From the NCBI GenBank assembly GCA_019359395.1, contig JAHHHK010000002.1, forward strand, positions 1 to 64,000: a stretch of DNA of 64,000 nt. Direction: 5' to 3'. Below the pieces are notes generated by a model. It was not told the origin of the DNA. It did no database searches and saw nothing but the letters and a program-made list of their open reading frames with translations. The translations under genes and the position numbers were made by a program. Shown piece by piece: positions 34,853 to 44,988 of the stretch. The first letter of the stretch is position 1. Each line of letters opens with the position of its first letter. The stretch comes from Komarekiella atlantica HA4396-MV6 (GTDB lineage: Bacteria; Cyanobacteriota; Cyanobacteriia; Cyanobacteriales; Nostocaceae).

Positions 34853-36988
34853 TTAAATAGCAGATGTAGTACTGGGAACCCCAGCGGGCATAACTACTGT
34901 TTGAGTATGTTGTGGCTCTCCGAGCATGACAATTGAACAGGTGAGTTGGCTAGCCAATTGAGTTGTGACATCACTAATGGCTAACCCTCCAGGACTTGTA
35001 CGATTACGTATAAAAGGCAAAACTACTAAATCATATAATCGTGCTGCCTGCAAAATCGCTTGGGCAACATTTTCGTGAGCAATAATTTGAATTTCTGGGG
35101 AATTTTGCACAGCCAATTTAGACACCAGTAGCGAAAGATGCGATCGCTTGGCAGCAATTTTACTAGAACTAGTGCGGCGATCGCACACATTCAATACAGT
35201 AACTTGAGCTTGATTTGCTTCTGCCAGCATTTGGGCAAATTGCACAGGATGTAATGTCGGTGAGATTAAATTTTCTACTGGAACTAAGATGCGCTGAATT
35301 TTTTTCGGTGATTCCATCAGACGTGTCACTGCCACCGGACAATGGGATGCCCAAAGAACACCATCAATCACATTGCCAAATAAACGCGCTCTCAATCCGG
35401 TACGTTTACCCCAACCCATCACAATTAAACTAGCTTTTTGTTCACGAGCAGCTCTGCTAATTCCCTGAGCAAAGGCATCATCAATCCGTAGCAATGGTTC
35501 TACTTCTACACCCAATACTCGGCTTTGTGCCGTGGCTTTTGCCAGTAATCGTTCACTTCGTTGCAGAGAAGCTTCTAACTGCGGTGCATCCATGTGAGCA
35601 GCAGCGGTAGCGATCGCTAGTGGTACAATTGTGCCATTTGTCTGACGCGCTAATAATGCTGCCATTTCAATCAAATACTGTTGGGTCTGAGGATTATAGA
35701 TCGGTACGACTATAGTAAAAGCACTGTTTATTTCTTGCGTATTCTGTTCAGGTAGGGTTGTTGATGCTGGCTTCTCAGCTGATGGAGAAATTAAACCAAC
35801 AGCTATTCGACTAGTAATCAAGGGCCCTAAAGTTGATGTGACAAGCATTAAGATAATTACGCTATGTAATACTCCTATTGGCAGCAACCCAGCCCGATAT
35901 CCTACTAACGTTGCTGCTAATGTTGTGCTCACCTGGGGAATTGACAACGACCACATCGTTAGCATTTCTTGCCAGTTATAGCGGTAGACCAATTTTGTCA
36001 AAAAAGCTGCTATAAATTTACTGGCAATCAAACCGACTACAATCAACAACGTTAACTTAAGTGTGTCTAAGCTGTTCATAAAGCTAGGCAGATTGATCAG
36101 CAGACCAAGGTCAACAAAAAAAATAGGTATGAACAGTACACTGCCGACAAACACCACCTTTTCTTTGACTAATCCTTCACCCACAGCTTCATTAACCGCC
36201 AAACCCGCTAAAAAGGCACCAACAATTTTGTCTACTCCAATCAATTGAGCGCCCACAGCGGCGAGAAACACAGAAAGTAACACAAACAAAAACTTATTTC
36301 CTTCATCGTCTCCAGACCGTCGGAAAAATTCTTTGCCTGCCCAATCAAAACCTACCAAAACGGCAACGGAGTAAATAGTCAACCAACCCGATAAGGTGAG
36401 TAGCTTAGCAAAGCTAAATATCCCAGGCTGAGCGAAGGCTACACAAATGGCTAATATCAGTACTGCGCCAACGTCTGTAAAAATCGTAGCTCCAATTGTG
36501 ACAGTAACAGCTTCGTTGTTTACCACTCCCAGGCGACTGATAATGGGATATGCCAAAAGGGTATAGGAAGTAAATAAAGAGCCAATTAATATTGAAGTAT
36601 TCCAACTAAAGCCAAATATATGCCCTATTAATGTCCCTACCACCAGGGGTACACTAAAAGTCAAGCTAGCAAACCCGAAGGCACGACTTTTCTGGCGACG
36701 GAACTGCTCTATATCAATTTCTAGCCCGGCTACAAACAGTAAATAAACTAATCCAATTTCTGATAGTAGGTTAATCATGGGCGAGTTGGACTCGAAGAGA
36801 TTCCAGCCCGAAGAACCAAGTACTAGTCCAGAAAAAACTAAACCCACTAATCCTGGTAGTCTTAGCCGCTCAAATAGGATAGGTACGATTAAAATAACTA
36901 CCAGTAAAATAGCAAAGGGAACAATCGGTTCCTTGCCCAGAACTTGGGAAGTTGGTTCCAGAGCAAGAACTTGTAATATCAGTTCCAT
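34853..36988 (-). CDS. Cation/proton antiporter with two universal-stress domains
   Basis: Likely exchanges Na+ or K+ for protons (CPA2-type). The 711-residue product has about twelve membrane segments in residues 1-400 (SEIGLVYLLFVAGLEID, TIFTDVGAVLIL, GAFLAGLAVNEAVGEG). About 270 cytoplasmic residues follow with two UspA-like halves (near 430-560 and 565-700; VMGWGKRTG and VLPFIRNR). Fusion of this kind probably lets nucleotide or stress signals gate transport. Confidence 0.9.
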   Translation of the reverse strand: MELILQVLALEPTSQVLGKEPIVPFAILLVVILIVPILFERLRLPGLVGLVFSGLVLGSSGWNLFESNSPMINLLSEIGLVYLLFVAGLEIDIEQFRRQKSRAFGFASLTFSVPLVVGTLIGHIFGFSWNTSILIGSLFTSYTLLAYPIISRLGVVNNEAVTVTIGATIFTDVGAVLILAICVAFAQPGIFSFAKLLTLSGWLTIYSVAVLVGFDWAGKEFFRRSGDDEGNKFLFVLLSVFLAAVGAQLIGVDKIVGAFLAGLAVNEAVGEGLVKEKVVFVGSVLFIPIFFVDLGLLINLPSFMNSLDTLKLTLLIVVGLIASKFIAAFLTKLVYRYNWQEMLTMWSLSIPQVSTTLAATLVGYRAGLLPIGVLHSVIILMLVTSTLGPLITSRIAVGLISPSAEKPASTTLPEQNTQEINSAFTIVVPIYNPQTQQYLIEMAALLARQTNGTIVPLAIATAAAHMDAPQLEASLQRSERLLAKATAQSRVLGVEVEPLLRIDDAFAQGISRAAREQKASLIVMGWGKRTGLRARLFGNVIDGVLWASHCPVAVTRLMESPKKIQRILVPVENLISPTLHPVQFAQMLAEANQAQVTVLNVCDRRTSSSKIAAKRSHLSLLVSKLAVQNSPEIQIIAHENVAQAILQAARLYDLVVLPFIRNRTSPGGLAISDVTTQLASQLTCSIVMLGEPQHTQTVVMPAGVPSTTSAI

Positions 36989-37087
36989 AAGTAGCGGTTG
37001 AAGGGGCTATGTAAAGCTGCGATTACCTTTAAAGCGATCGCCTAATTGATATAAATGTAGAAGCTACTCTGACAACAAATAAAAAAA

Positions 37088-37130
37088 GCCTAATTTACAC
37101 TACATAGGCAATTGTCGAAGAACTAACTAC
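37088..37130 (-). terminator. Intrinsic terminator of the HAS-barrel-like gene
   Basis: On the minus strand GCCTA and TAGGC close a 22-nt hairpin (37088-37109), followed directly by a run of eight T (37080-37087). It lies about 20 nt after the stop codon. Confidence 0.8.
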
Positions 37131-37787
37131 CTATGGGTGGATTTGACTCAAAATAAACCGCAAGCGATCGTAGTCGTCTTTGAGCAGCACACTCAGAGTA
37201 CGTCCAGCTTTAATTAGCCATTGTCGATCTGCTTTACGTAATTGATAAACTTCTCGAATGGCAGCTGCCGTTAAAGACTCTAGTGGCGCACCGTTAATAC
37301 AAAGTAATGTCCGCAAAAAATCTAGTTCTTCAGTGAATTTAATGATTGCTTCTGGTTCACACCGATAGACGGCTTGATGAATTTGCGGGGGACGAGGTGG
37401 TAGATACTGATACACCCTTTGGTTATAACCCTTATTATAGGAGAGCTGCTCAAATCCCACGATCGCTGCACGGAATTCCGTTCTGAGCATGGCAAATATC
37501 TGGGGTTGTTCCTCGCGTAAATCCTCCAATGATAACCCCAAAGCTCTGGCTCGGTGTACAGAATCTATGGGCATAGTAGTAGCATAATATACTATGCCAT
37601 AAACCTGATTGCCCGATTCTTCATCCACAGAACAGACCCAACTACCAAAAGGCGGCATGGATGGAAAACTTAAGTCTTCCGGTTCCAAACATTGTGCTAA
37701 AAATTCGGTAGTAGTAGTCTCGATCACCTCCGCAATATGGTTAGGGTGGCGATCGCCTCTATCAAACTGTGGTAAGGGAAGGCGCAT
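37131..37787 (-). CDS. HAS-barrel-like domain protein
   Basis: HAS-barrel domains are often found next to HerA-type ATPases, but here the domain stands alone. The 218-residue product starts MRLPLPQF at 37787. It has an N-terminal barrel-like part (FGSWVCSVDEESGNQVYGIVYY) and a helical C-terminal part (IIKFTEELDFLRTLL). The assignment to this family is from resemblance only. The role in cyanobacteria is unknown. Confidence 0.65.
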   Translation of the reverse strand: MRLPLPQFDRGDRHPNHIAEVIETTTTEFLAQCLEPEDLSFPSMPPFGSWVCSVDEESGNQVYGIVYYATTMPIDSVHRARALGLSLEDLREEQPQIFAMLRTEFRAAIVGFEQLSYNKGYNQRVYQYLPPRPPQIHQAVYRCEPEAIIKFTEELDFLRTLLCINGAPLESLTAAAIREVYQLRKADRQWLIKAGRTLSVLLKDDYDRLRFILSQIHP

Positions 37788-38147
37788 AATAGTCAAAAGT
37801 CAATGATCATTCGGCCTCTGTTACAAAGTTCTGATGCCTGTCTTGAAAAGTTTCCTGCCCAGGGTTGCCCTCCCCAAAGTTTGCTTAGAGGGAAACCCTC
37901 CGACGCTCGATGACTCGCTAACGCTGCGCTATGGCAACTTCTCTTTGCAGAACTTTTCGCTAGCTTGAAAAGTTTCCTACGGCGGGCTATGCCGTAAACG
38001 TTCGCGTTGGCGTAGCCTCTGTTGCTCAAAGGGCTTTACGCCGCCGGAAGCCGACGCACCCTGCGGGTTTGCGTAGCGTTCCGTAGGAAAGCAAGCTACA
38101 GACTTTACGCTTCGTCATTTGTCCTTGCCAAATGACAAATGACTAAC
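37788..38147. repeat. Cluster of REP-like palindromes and direct repeats
   Basis: The gap has two copies of CTTGAAAAGTTTCCT (37842 and 37964) and several GC-rich inverted repeats (CTACGGCGGGCTATGCCGTA, GGGAAACCCTCC, TTTGCGTAGCGTTCCGTAGG). Remaining frames here are repeat-coded and not genes. It looks like a nested REP insertion cluster. Confidence 0.75.
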
Positions 38148-38345
38148 TTATTTCGCTTTTTTACGTCCCGCTGTAGTTTCTACAAGTTCCAACTCAGCTA
38201 GGCGGAAGGTAATTAATTTATCCCAATTACCACCTTCAAACAGCACGGCTACCTTGCCATCACTTACCCGTTGCACGAGTCCTTCATAGCGATAATAGGT
38301 ATCTGCGGGATTCTTGACGCGAACAGTTGCTCCAGGCAGGATCAT
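38148..38345 (-). CDS. ndhS: NAD(P)H dehydrogenase-like complex subunit NdhS
   Basis: NdhS is the ferredoxin-binding subunit of the cyanobacterial NDH-1 complex that drives cyclic electron flow. The 65-residue product shows the SH3-like sequence [47 protein letters not shown] and a basic C-terminus, as in cyanobacterial NdhS. It stands alone, downstream of rodA on the minus strand. Confidence 0.85.
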   Translation of the reverse strand: MILPGATVRVKNPADTYYRYEGLVQRVSDGKVAVLFEGGNWDKLITFRLAELELVETTAGRKKAK

Positions 38346-38488
38346 GATTTTTAGCCTCGCTTGTTTCTTGTTAATAGCTTAATACTTGTCATTAGTCATT
38401 AGTCCTTTAGCCTTGGTTCTGACAAATCACCCTTCGGGTTCGCCCCTTGGGAGAAGACCACACTGCCTCACCAATGACTAAGGACGAA

Positions 38489-39802
38489 TTAATAATACTT
38501 CTGGCGTTGTCGAAAATTTGCTACCGATTCTACTATTCCTAAAGAAATGAAATTGGTCAGCATGGCTGAACGTCCATAACTCATCCAAGGTAAGGGAATT
38601 CCTGCTACTGGTGCTAAGCCAACGGTCATGCCAACGTTAATAATTAGCTGAAACACGATCATGGATAAAACGCCAATAGCCAACAAAGAACCAAAGTTAT
38701 CTTTGGCAGTTTGGGCGACGTGCAGTAGGCGGTAGCAAATTAGGCAGAAGATAAACAGCACTACCAAACAACCAACAAAACCAAATTCTTCGCCCACTGC
38801 GGAGAAAATAAAGTCTGTATGCTGTTCGGGTACGAAATTTAGTTGCGTCATCGGGCCTTTGAACAGACCCCATCCCCAAATTTCGCCAGCACCAATGGCT
38901 ATCCGAGATTGGATTAGGTGATACCCAGCACCGAGGGGATCGTGATCAGGATTGGTAAATACAGTTAGCCTAGCCTTTTGATACTCTTTCAACACATGGT
39001 TCCAGGCAAAAACTCCTAATTCGCCACCCAGGATGTTGAGACTCCAAGCACCAATCGCACCAAAACCAAATCGACGCCAAGGAAGAGTCCGCCAGCCAAC
39101 AATAGCCATAGCAAATGACCAAGCTAATCCTAATGCTCCAAAAGATAGCTCTTTGAATAAAACTATTGGCTCTGAAAAAGGCCAAGGTATACTGAACAAA
39201 ATGGCAGCAACCACAGGAGAAATTAGCAGAATTAGCCAGCCTGGGTTAGCATTTGCCCAGTACAGCATCCCTAAGACGATCGCCCCAAATATCAGTGATG
39301 TTGCTAAATCTGGCTGCAAAAATATTAGTGCCCAAGGTATGGCGGTGATTGCCAGAGCGCGGAAAACACTTTCGATACTAGAAGCAGTATGCCTGTGCAA
39401 TAAAGCTGCTAAGGTGATAATTATGCCGACTTTAGCAAATTCCGAGGGTTGCACGTTGAAGCCAGCAATCGGAATCCACCGCTGTGCTCCTTTAGCACTA
39501 GTACCAACAAACATCACGGCAAGCAAGCTGAGGTTTGTCAGTGCGTATGTTACCCAATGCCACTGTATTAGGTGTTCGTAACGACAGCGAGCTAAAAATA
39601 GCGCTATCACCACACCAATACCTGCTACCAGCCAGTGCCACCACCAGTCAGTTACAGGCTGCTTCAGTTCCGTACTGAGAATCATTACGCCGCCAAAGAT
39701 GCTTAAAGCAATTGGCAAACAAAATAGTAGCCAGTCTACGTACTGCCAGGGTTTAATCCAAGACTTCCAGCGATTTTTAGGAAGCGAACGTTTTAACAAC
39801 AT
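38489..39802 (-). CDS. rodA: Rod shape-determining protein RodA
   Basis: RodA polymerises peptidoglycan glycan strands in sidewall synthesis. The 437-residue SEDS protein has about ten membrane segments. Characteristic motifs are NVQPSEFAKVGII near residue 115, FLQPDLATSLIFGA near 160, SRIAIGAGEIWGWGLFKGP near 287 and GEEFGFVGCLVV near 325. It is a little longer than E. coli RodA. Confidence 0.92.
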   Translation of the reverse strand: MLLKRSLPKNRWKSWIKPWQYVDWLLFCLPIALSIFGGVMILSTELKQPVTDWWWHWLVAGIGVVIALFLARCRYEHLIQWHWVTYALTNLSLLAVMFVGTSAKGAQRWIPIAGFNVQPSEFAKVGIIITLAALLHRHTASSIESVFRALAITAIPWALIFLQPDLATSLIFGAIVLGMLYWANANPGWLILLISPVVAAILFSIPWPFSEPIVLFKELSFGALGLAWSFAMAIVGWRTLPWRRFGFGAIGAWSLNILGGELGVFAWNHVLKEYQKARLTVFTNPDHDPLGAGYHLIQSRIAIGAGEIWGWGLFKGPMTQLNFVPEQHTDFIFSAVGEEFGFVGCLVVLFIFCLICYRLLHVAQTAKDNFGSLLAIGVLSMIVFQLIINVGMTVGLAPVAGIPLPWMSYGRSAMLTNFISLGIVESVANFRQRQKYY

Positions 39803-39870
39803 TGTGCGATTTTAGACTTTAGTTTTATTCCTAGGTTTTAGTCTAGGAATCAGGTAGAAATTAAACCTTA

Positions 39871-40941
39871 TTATGACAGAGCAGCAACCGATACTTTACC
39901 AGCAATGTTGAGAGCGATCGCTGTTAGTGCTTTTGCGGAAGCAGAATCCGGATCGGCAACAACTATTGGCACACCATTGTCACCACCAACTCGCGTAGAT
40001 ATTTCTAGTGGCACACACCCCAATAGTGGTACTCCTAACTCAGCTGCCGTTTTAGAGCCACCGCCGGAACCAAAAATGTCATATTGTTTATCGGGCATGT
40101 CTGGTGGAATAAAATAGCTCATATTTTCCACAATTCCCAACACTGGTATGTTCAACTGCTGGAACATCCGCAATCCCTTACGCGAATCTAACAGTGCTAC
40201 GGTTTGCGGTGTGGTGACAATGACTGCACCTGCCATTGGTACTGCTTGCGTTAAAGTTAATTGAGCATCTCCGGTTCCTGGTGGCATATCTACAATCAAA
40301 TAGTCCAGTTCACCCCATTGCACCTGATAAAGAAACTGGCGAATTACTCCGTTGAGCATTGGCCCTCGCCAAATCACTGGCTGATCTCGGTCAATCAAAA
40401 AGCCCATTGAAACTAATTTGACGCCATGATTAAAAGCAGGTTCCAGGATTTCACCTTTTTCAGTTGAGCGTACGGTAATTTGAGCATCAGCCAGACCGAG
40501 CATTGTGGGGTCATTGGGCCCGTAAATATCAGCATCTAGCAAGCCAACTTTTGCTCCTGTTTGCGCTAAAGCCACTGCGACATTGACCGCTACTGTACTT
40601 TTACCAACACCGCCTTTACCACTGGAAACAGCAATAATATTTTTAACTCCAGTCACTCCAGTACGATCAGGCAAGCTTTTTTGCTGCGGTGTTTCTGCTG
40701 TTACCTCTACACTCACATCTGTAACGCCTGGTAGCTTTTTAACAGCTTTTTGACAATCTTCAACAATAAATTCACGTAGAGGACAGGCGGGAGTGGTCAG
40801 CACTAAAGTGAAGCTAACTTTGCCACCATCAATTTTGACGTTGCGAATCATATTCAGTTCCACCAGACTCTTACGGAGTTCTGGGTCTTGCACTGGTTGC
40901 AAAACTTCTAAGACAGAGCGTGAATCAAGGACATCGTACAT
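39871..40941 (-). CDS. mrp: Mrp/ApbC-type iron-sulfur cluster carrier P-loop ATPase
   Basis: It probably carries Fe-S clusters. The 356-residue product from MYDVLDSRSV (40941) has an N-terminal MIP18-like domain (DPELRKSLVELNMI), a deviant Walker A GKGGVGKST at 108-116 and DMPPGTGDAQLT. The C-x2-C pair expected in the C-terminal part is not seen in full (single Cys in PLLGCVPLE), as is common in cyanobacterial Mrp. An upstream extension of 22 codons is unlikely. Confidence 0.92.
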   Translation of the reverse strand: MYDVLDSRSVLEVLQPVQDPELRKSLVELNMIRNVKIDGGKVSFTLVLTTPACPLREFIVEDCQKAVKKLPGVTDVSVEVTAETPQQKSLPDRTGVTGVKNIIAVSSGKGGVGKSTVAVNVAVALAQTGAKVGLLDADIYGPNDPTMLGLADAQITVRSTEKGEILEPAFNHGVKLVSMGFLIDRDQPVIWRGPMLNGVIRQFLYQVQWGELDYLIVDMPPGTGDAQLTLTQAVPMAGAVIVTTPQTVALLDSRKGLRMFQQLNIPVLGIVENMSYFIPPDMPDKQYDIFGSGGGSKTAAELGVPLLGCVPLEISTRVGGDNGVPIVVADPDSASAKALTAIALNIAGKVSVAALS

Positions 40942-41268
40942 AAAACAATTCAAAATTAAAAATTCAAAATGAAGAAATAAAATTGTGGCGTACGTCCTGG
41001 CTACCAACCAGATACAAATTAGAGCAACGGCAGTTTAGTATTTTCACTATGATTGCCTTAACTGAAATTAACGAATTTTCATTATCACCTACTAAAATCT
41101 TACTTTCTTTAGGCAATAGAGATTAGAGATTCACAGATAAGGCATTGGAAGTAGGAGGAGAGTGCAAGAGGGGGAGATGAAAGACCTGGGTAAGTTGGAG
41201 GAAGATCAAGTAATTCTTCTTTTTTCCTTGTCCCCAGTCCCCAGTCTTTAGTCCTCAATCCTCCTTAC

Positions 41269-41793
41269 CTAAAAATCAAAACAACTGTCATTAAGGGATT
41301 TTTTCTTACCTGATACCGCTGGTAGCGCTGCCTTTTCTACTGCTTCAACTAAAGAGCGGGCGACGCGATCGGCATATGGACGAGATAATGACCAAATCAG
41401 GGGCGATAACCAGCCGCGTAAAGTTACAGAATAAGACAAACAAGTGCCACAAACCGTTGATTCTACTTGGTAAGTTACCCGTTCCTCAACGCCTGGTATC
41501 GCCAGTACTCGAATACTCAACATCTCTCTGGGGTTGACACGTTCCACGAAAATCCTGATGGGAATCGGTGAAAAGCGTGTTACCGCTTGAAAAATCAATC
41601 CCGGCTTGGGTACTAAACCGTAGGGGACGTTAGTACTCTTGAGTTGTGGATGCCAAGAAACATCTGTTAAATCAACTACTTTTTGCCACAGTTCATCTAC
41701 AGAAGCAGAACTAATCTCTTGATAAGTCCGTACCAGAGAAGCGCAAAACCGACGACGTTTGCGGTGGATGAATTTGGATAACCAACCTCGCAT
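41269..41793 (-). CDS. SRPBCC-family (START-like) protein
   Basis: A 174-residue product of the polyketide-cyclase/START fold that probably binds a hydrophobic ligand. The start ATG 41793 has AGGAGG upstream. Features include SASVDELWQKVVDLTDVSWHP near residue 28, GCTLSYSV-like strand blocks and a C-terminal helix. The ligand is unknown. Confidence 0.8.
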   Translation of the reverse strand: MRGWLSKFIHRKRRRFCASLVRTYQEISSASVDELWQKVVDLTDVSWHPQLKSTNVPYGLVPKPGLIFQAVTRFSPIPIRIFVERVNPREMLSIRVLAIPGVEERVTYQVESTVCGTCLSYSVTLRGWLSPLIWSLSRPYADRVARSLVEAVEKAALPAVSGKKKSLNDSCFDF

Positions 41794-42290
41794 TTTCCTA
41801 ATCCTCCTCGCTAGACACTTTCTGGTCACTCTGGTACGGTGGGTAACTGTGGTTATCAGCCCCTAAATTAAAACTTTCTCAAAATAATCATGAACGTAGC
41901 AAGTCTCTATTTGCTACAAACACCAACATGATCGCATGGCGACTAGTGCAAAAATCACCATTGTCGATACTATACAGAAGTGTAGTTCACATCAGTTCCA
42001 ACCTTGAAGCATCAAGGTCGAAATTGCTGATAGACTAATTGGCCACAGTCTGATGTTGATAGCAGAATGTTCCAATCAAGTCAAAAAAAACTTAGTCAAT
42101 ATACAAGCCTATACGCATTTGAGGGAAAATAACTTTAGTCGTGCTCATCAATCGTGTAAATACTTGACCAGTAAGAAAAAAAGCAGGTTGGGCAAATTGA
42201 GCTTGATTGTAGATGGGTACGTGTTACCCCCAAATTTTAAAATGAGAAATTTGTGGCTTTTTGGAAATTGTAATTTAGGTTCGGGAATCT
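41794..42290. other. Divergent gap between SRPBCC gene and hemF
   Basis: No supported coding frame. A 99-codon frame beginning at 42053 runs into hemF and has no gene character. The promoters for both neighbours should lie here. Confidence 0.45.
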
Positions 42291-43331
42291 ATGTTGACCA
42301 ACTCACAAACGCCAACTGTAGAAGCATCATCCAAATCTTTGCCGCCAGCTGATGCTCAGATTAGAGTCCATCAGTTTATGAAGCAGTTACAAGACGAAAT
42401 TAGTCAAGGGCTGGAAAACCTGGATGGTGTAGGTAAGTTTCTCGAAGATAGTTGGGAACGCCCAGAAGGAGGTGGGGGGCGATCGCGCGTGCTACGTGAT
42501 GGTGCAATATTTGAACAAGCAGGTGTAAATTTTTCTGAAGTTTGGGGTTCACATTTGCCACCCTCAATTTTAGCCCAACGCCCCGAAGCAGAAGGACACA
42601 ACTTTTATGCTACTGGCACTTCGATGGTGTTACATCCTCGTAATCCTTACGTGCCCACAGTCCATTTGAATTATCGCTATTTTGAAGCAGGCCCAGTATG
42701 GTGGTTTGGTGGCGGTCTTGACTTGACACCCTATTACCCATTTGCCGAAGATGCAGCACATTTGCATAAAACATTAAAACAGGCTTGTGACCAACACCAC
42801 CCAGAATATTACCCAGTGTTTAAGCGCTGGTGCGACGAATATTTCTATCTCAAGCATCGCGACGAAACACGGGGTGTCGGTGGTCTGTTTTTTGATTACC
42901 AAGATGGACAGGATGCTTTATATCGCGGCCCCAATCCAAATGGAGAAGCGGCTATTTATAGCAACAAGGTAGGAACACCAGCCCCACGTAATTGGGAAGA
43001 TTTGTTTGCCTTTGTGCAAGACTGTGGCAGAGCATTTTTACCAGCCTACATACCAATTGTAGAACGGCGACATGGGATAGAGTATGGCGATCGCCAAAGG
43101 AATTTTCAACTATACCGTCGGGGACGGTATGTAGAATTTAATTTGGTTTATGACCGAGGGACTATTTTTGGTCTGCAAACCAATGGACGTACAGAATCAA
43201 TTCTCATGTCTTTACCGCCATTAGTGCGCTGGGAATACGGCTATCAGCCAGAACCAAATTCCCCTGAAGCCGAATTGTATGAAACCTTCCTAAAGCCCCA
43301 AGATTGGATAAACTGGACACCAAATCAATAA
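42291..43331 (+). CDS. hemF: Coproporphyrinogen III oxidase, aerobic
   Basis: It oxidatively decarboxylates coproporphyrinogen III to protoporphyrinogen IX with oxygen, feeding heme and chlorophyll synthesis. The 346-residue product contains the family blocks [63 protein letters not shown] and [14 protein letters not shown]. It is a full-length protein. Confidence 0.97.
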   Translation: MLTNSQTPTVEASSKSLPPADAQIRVHQFMKQLQDEISQGLENLDGVGKFLEDSWERPEGGGGRSRVLRDGAIFEQAGVNFSEVWGSHLPPSILAQRPEAEGHNFYATGTSMVLHPRNPYVPTVHLNYRYFEAGPVWWFGGGLDLTPYYPFAEDAAHLHKTLKQACDQHHPEYYPVFKRWCDEYFYLKHRDETRGVGGLFFDYQDGQDALYRGPNPNGEAAIYSNKVGTPAPRNWEDLFAFVQDCGRAFLPAYIPIVERRHGIEYGDRQRNFQLYRRGRYVEFNLVYDRGTIFGLQTNGRTESILMSLPPLVRWEYGYQPEPNSPEAELYETFLKPQDWINWTPNQ

Positions 43332-43670
43332 ATAGTACTGAGTTAAGAAGTACTGTTAGCGTAGCGGGGCGTAGCCCGTGCAGAGGAGCTAGCCACAACA
43401 CTGGCTTCTCAGCATTATTTTAGTGAGTTAAACTACTAAATGTAAGCACTTAGAACAAAATGGTGACAATTTTAGCTATAGCTTGTTAATCTCAAGTTAC
43501 AGCATTAAATAATCCTGTAATTGGTGAGCTAACTCATTTATTGGCTTTCTGGAGCTTATTCCAGTGAGAATAAATAAAGATTTATCGCAAAGTAAATCTT
43601 GTGGCGCACCAGTTCAGATTTCAATTCAGGAGTAACTAATCTTGAAAGGAGTGCCACGGAGGGGGCTTCA
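43332..43670. other. Intergenic region with REP-like unit
   Basis: A GC-rich REP-like unit (GTTAGCGTAGCGGGGCGTAGC) is at about 43356-43395. The remainder is AT-rich promoter sequence for the STAS gene. Confidence 0.6.
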
Positions 43671-44039
43671 GTGATTCAGATAGACCAAAAAACTTATACA
43701 ACCCAAGATGGCAATACCGTTATTGTCTTAACACCAGCAGGTCGCTTAGATATTACCACTGCTTGGCAATTTCGTCTGAAGTTACAGGAATGTATTTCCA
43801 AACTCAGTCGCCATGTAGTTGTGAATCTCGGTCAGGTAAATTTTATCGATAGTTCCGGCCTCACGTCTTTGGTAGCTGGAATGCGTGATGCTGATAAAGT
43901 TAAAGGCAGTTTCCGCATCTGCAATGTACATCCAGAAGCCAAACTTGTGTTTGAAGTCACAATGATGGATACAGTCTTTGAAATTTTTGAAACAGAGGAG
44001 GAAGCTTTAGAAGGTGTACCTCGTAGCATTGCTAGTTAA
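43671..44039 (+). CDS. STAS-domain anti-sigma factor antagonist
   Basis: A second SpoIIAA-like regulator. The 122-residue single-domain product starts at GTG 43671 behind GGAGGGGG, the best Shine-Dalgarno in this frame, and keeps the phosphorylation motif FIDSSGLTSL near residue 61. Two STAS genes lie in the window, 25 kb apart. Confidence 0.88.
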   Translation: MIQIDQKTYTTQDGNTVIVLTPAGRLDITTAWQFRLKLQECISKLSRHVVVNLGQVNFIDSSGLTSLVAGMRDADKVKGSFRICNVHPEAKLVFEVTMMDTVFEIFETEEEALEGVPRSIAS

Positions 44040-44132
44040 GAAAGTGCTGAGTCCTGAATTGTGAGTTGAAGAAAAGGACAGAATCAGAAAGACACAGAAA
44101 ATTCTCTAATTTAACTAAATTCATATCAGCAC

Positions 44133-44729
44133 TCAGTACTGCTCTCGTTTGGTGTAGCGATAAGGGCCTAAAATCGCCCCCCAAGTTGCTTTTCCAGTTG
44201 TTGAATCAATTCCTTTATCGTAGCTCTGAAATTCTACCGCAGTGGCTTCAAACCCAAGTGAAACTTGCACGCTATTGCCAAGATAAGTAAAACTGCAACA
44301 AGTTTCTGGTAGCTGGGTAGCTGCAAACTTATAGTGGTTAGGGGCTAGTGTTTCCGGGTTGACTGTGAGAATGCAGCCTGGTAACAAGTCTAATTGATCA
44401 GGTGTCAGTGTATTAAGTATATCGGGGTTATGACCTGCGCCTTTTAACGCACCTGGATCTTGAGGCATATAGTATTGCACTTGTAGGGGTGCATCTAAGT
44501 CGATTCCATGCCGCAACCGGATGATTCGCTGGCGGTAAGGTTGATCTAAGTTGACAATATTCGCTTGTTCCGCAAATAAAGTAATACTATCTTCTGGAAA
44601 CAGATTAACTGGTCTTTGCCACAGGCGCAGGTGGACGTACCAAATAGGTTCTGCTATGGCTTGTTCCCGATTATCAAATTCACCAGCTAGGTATTCACCG
44701 AGGGCAATTAACTGTGGCGAGAAGCTCAT
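44133..44729 (-). CDS. cpcT: Phycobiliprotein chromophore lyase CpcT/CpeT
   Basis: It attaches phycocyanobilin to Cys on phycocyanin or phycoerythrocyanin beta subunits. The 198-residue product shows the CpcT/CpeT fold: LGEYLAGEFDNREQA near residue 10, IWYVHLRLW near 28, PYRQRIIRLRHG near 65 and GCILTVNPETLAPNHYKF near 118. Direct evidence that the host carries phycobilisomes. Confidence 0.93.
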   Translation of the reverse strand: MSFSPQLIALGEYLAGEFDNREQAIAEPIWYVHLRLWQRPVNLFPEDSITLFAEQANIVNLDQPYRQRIIRLRHGIDLDAPLQVQYYMPQDPGALKGAGHNPDILNTLTPDQLDLLPGCILTVNPETLAPNHYKFAATQLPETCCSFTYLGNSVQVSLGFEATAVEFQSYDKGIDSTTGKATWGAILGPYRYTKREQY

Positions 44730-44988
44730 AAGATATTATGAATTAATCGTTAAGTATTATATTTTTTTGCTAGCTTTTAAACAAAGAGGGTTGTTAGCCC
44801 TTGTGGTTGCCCACTTGTAAAGCACTTCCAGTTTGTCTATATTGTAAATCAATTGACTGCTAGACCCACAAAAAACCGGGTTTCTTTCCAAAAGTCAAGT
44901 GATGAACCCGTAACTAGCAGAAACCTAAACTTGGCAAAGTAGCCTTTAAGCGAGAAAATAAAGATACGTCGCCCTTAACATTTTCTTT
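44730..44988. promoter_or_regulatory. Divergent promoter region cpcT / psb29
   Basis: Short gap between divergently transcribed photosynthesis genes. No distinct motif was found, but both promoters must lie here. Confidence 0.4.

Noticed and set aside
37793-38029. 78-codon minus-strand frame in the REP cluster
   Set aside because: It is a translation of REP-like palindromes and would be expected by chance in GC-rich repeats.
42053-42352. 99-codon plus-strand frame before hemF
   Set aside because: It overlaps the start of hemF in another frame and has no recognisable motif or ribosome-binding site.
44066-44290. Plus-strand frame inside the cpcT region
   Set aside because: It is the antisense shadow of the cpcT gene.
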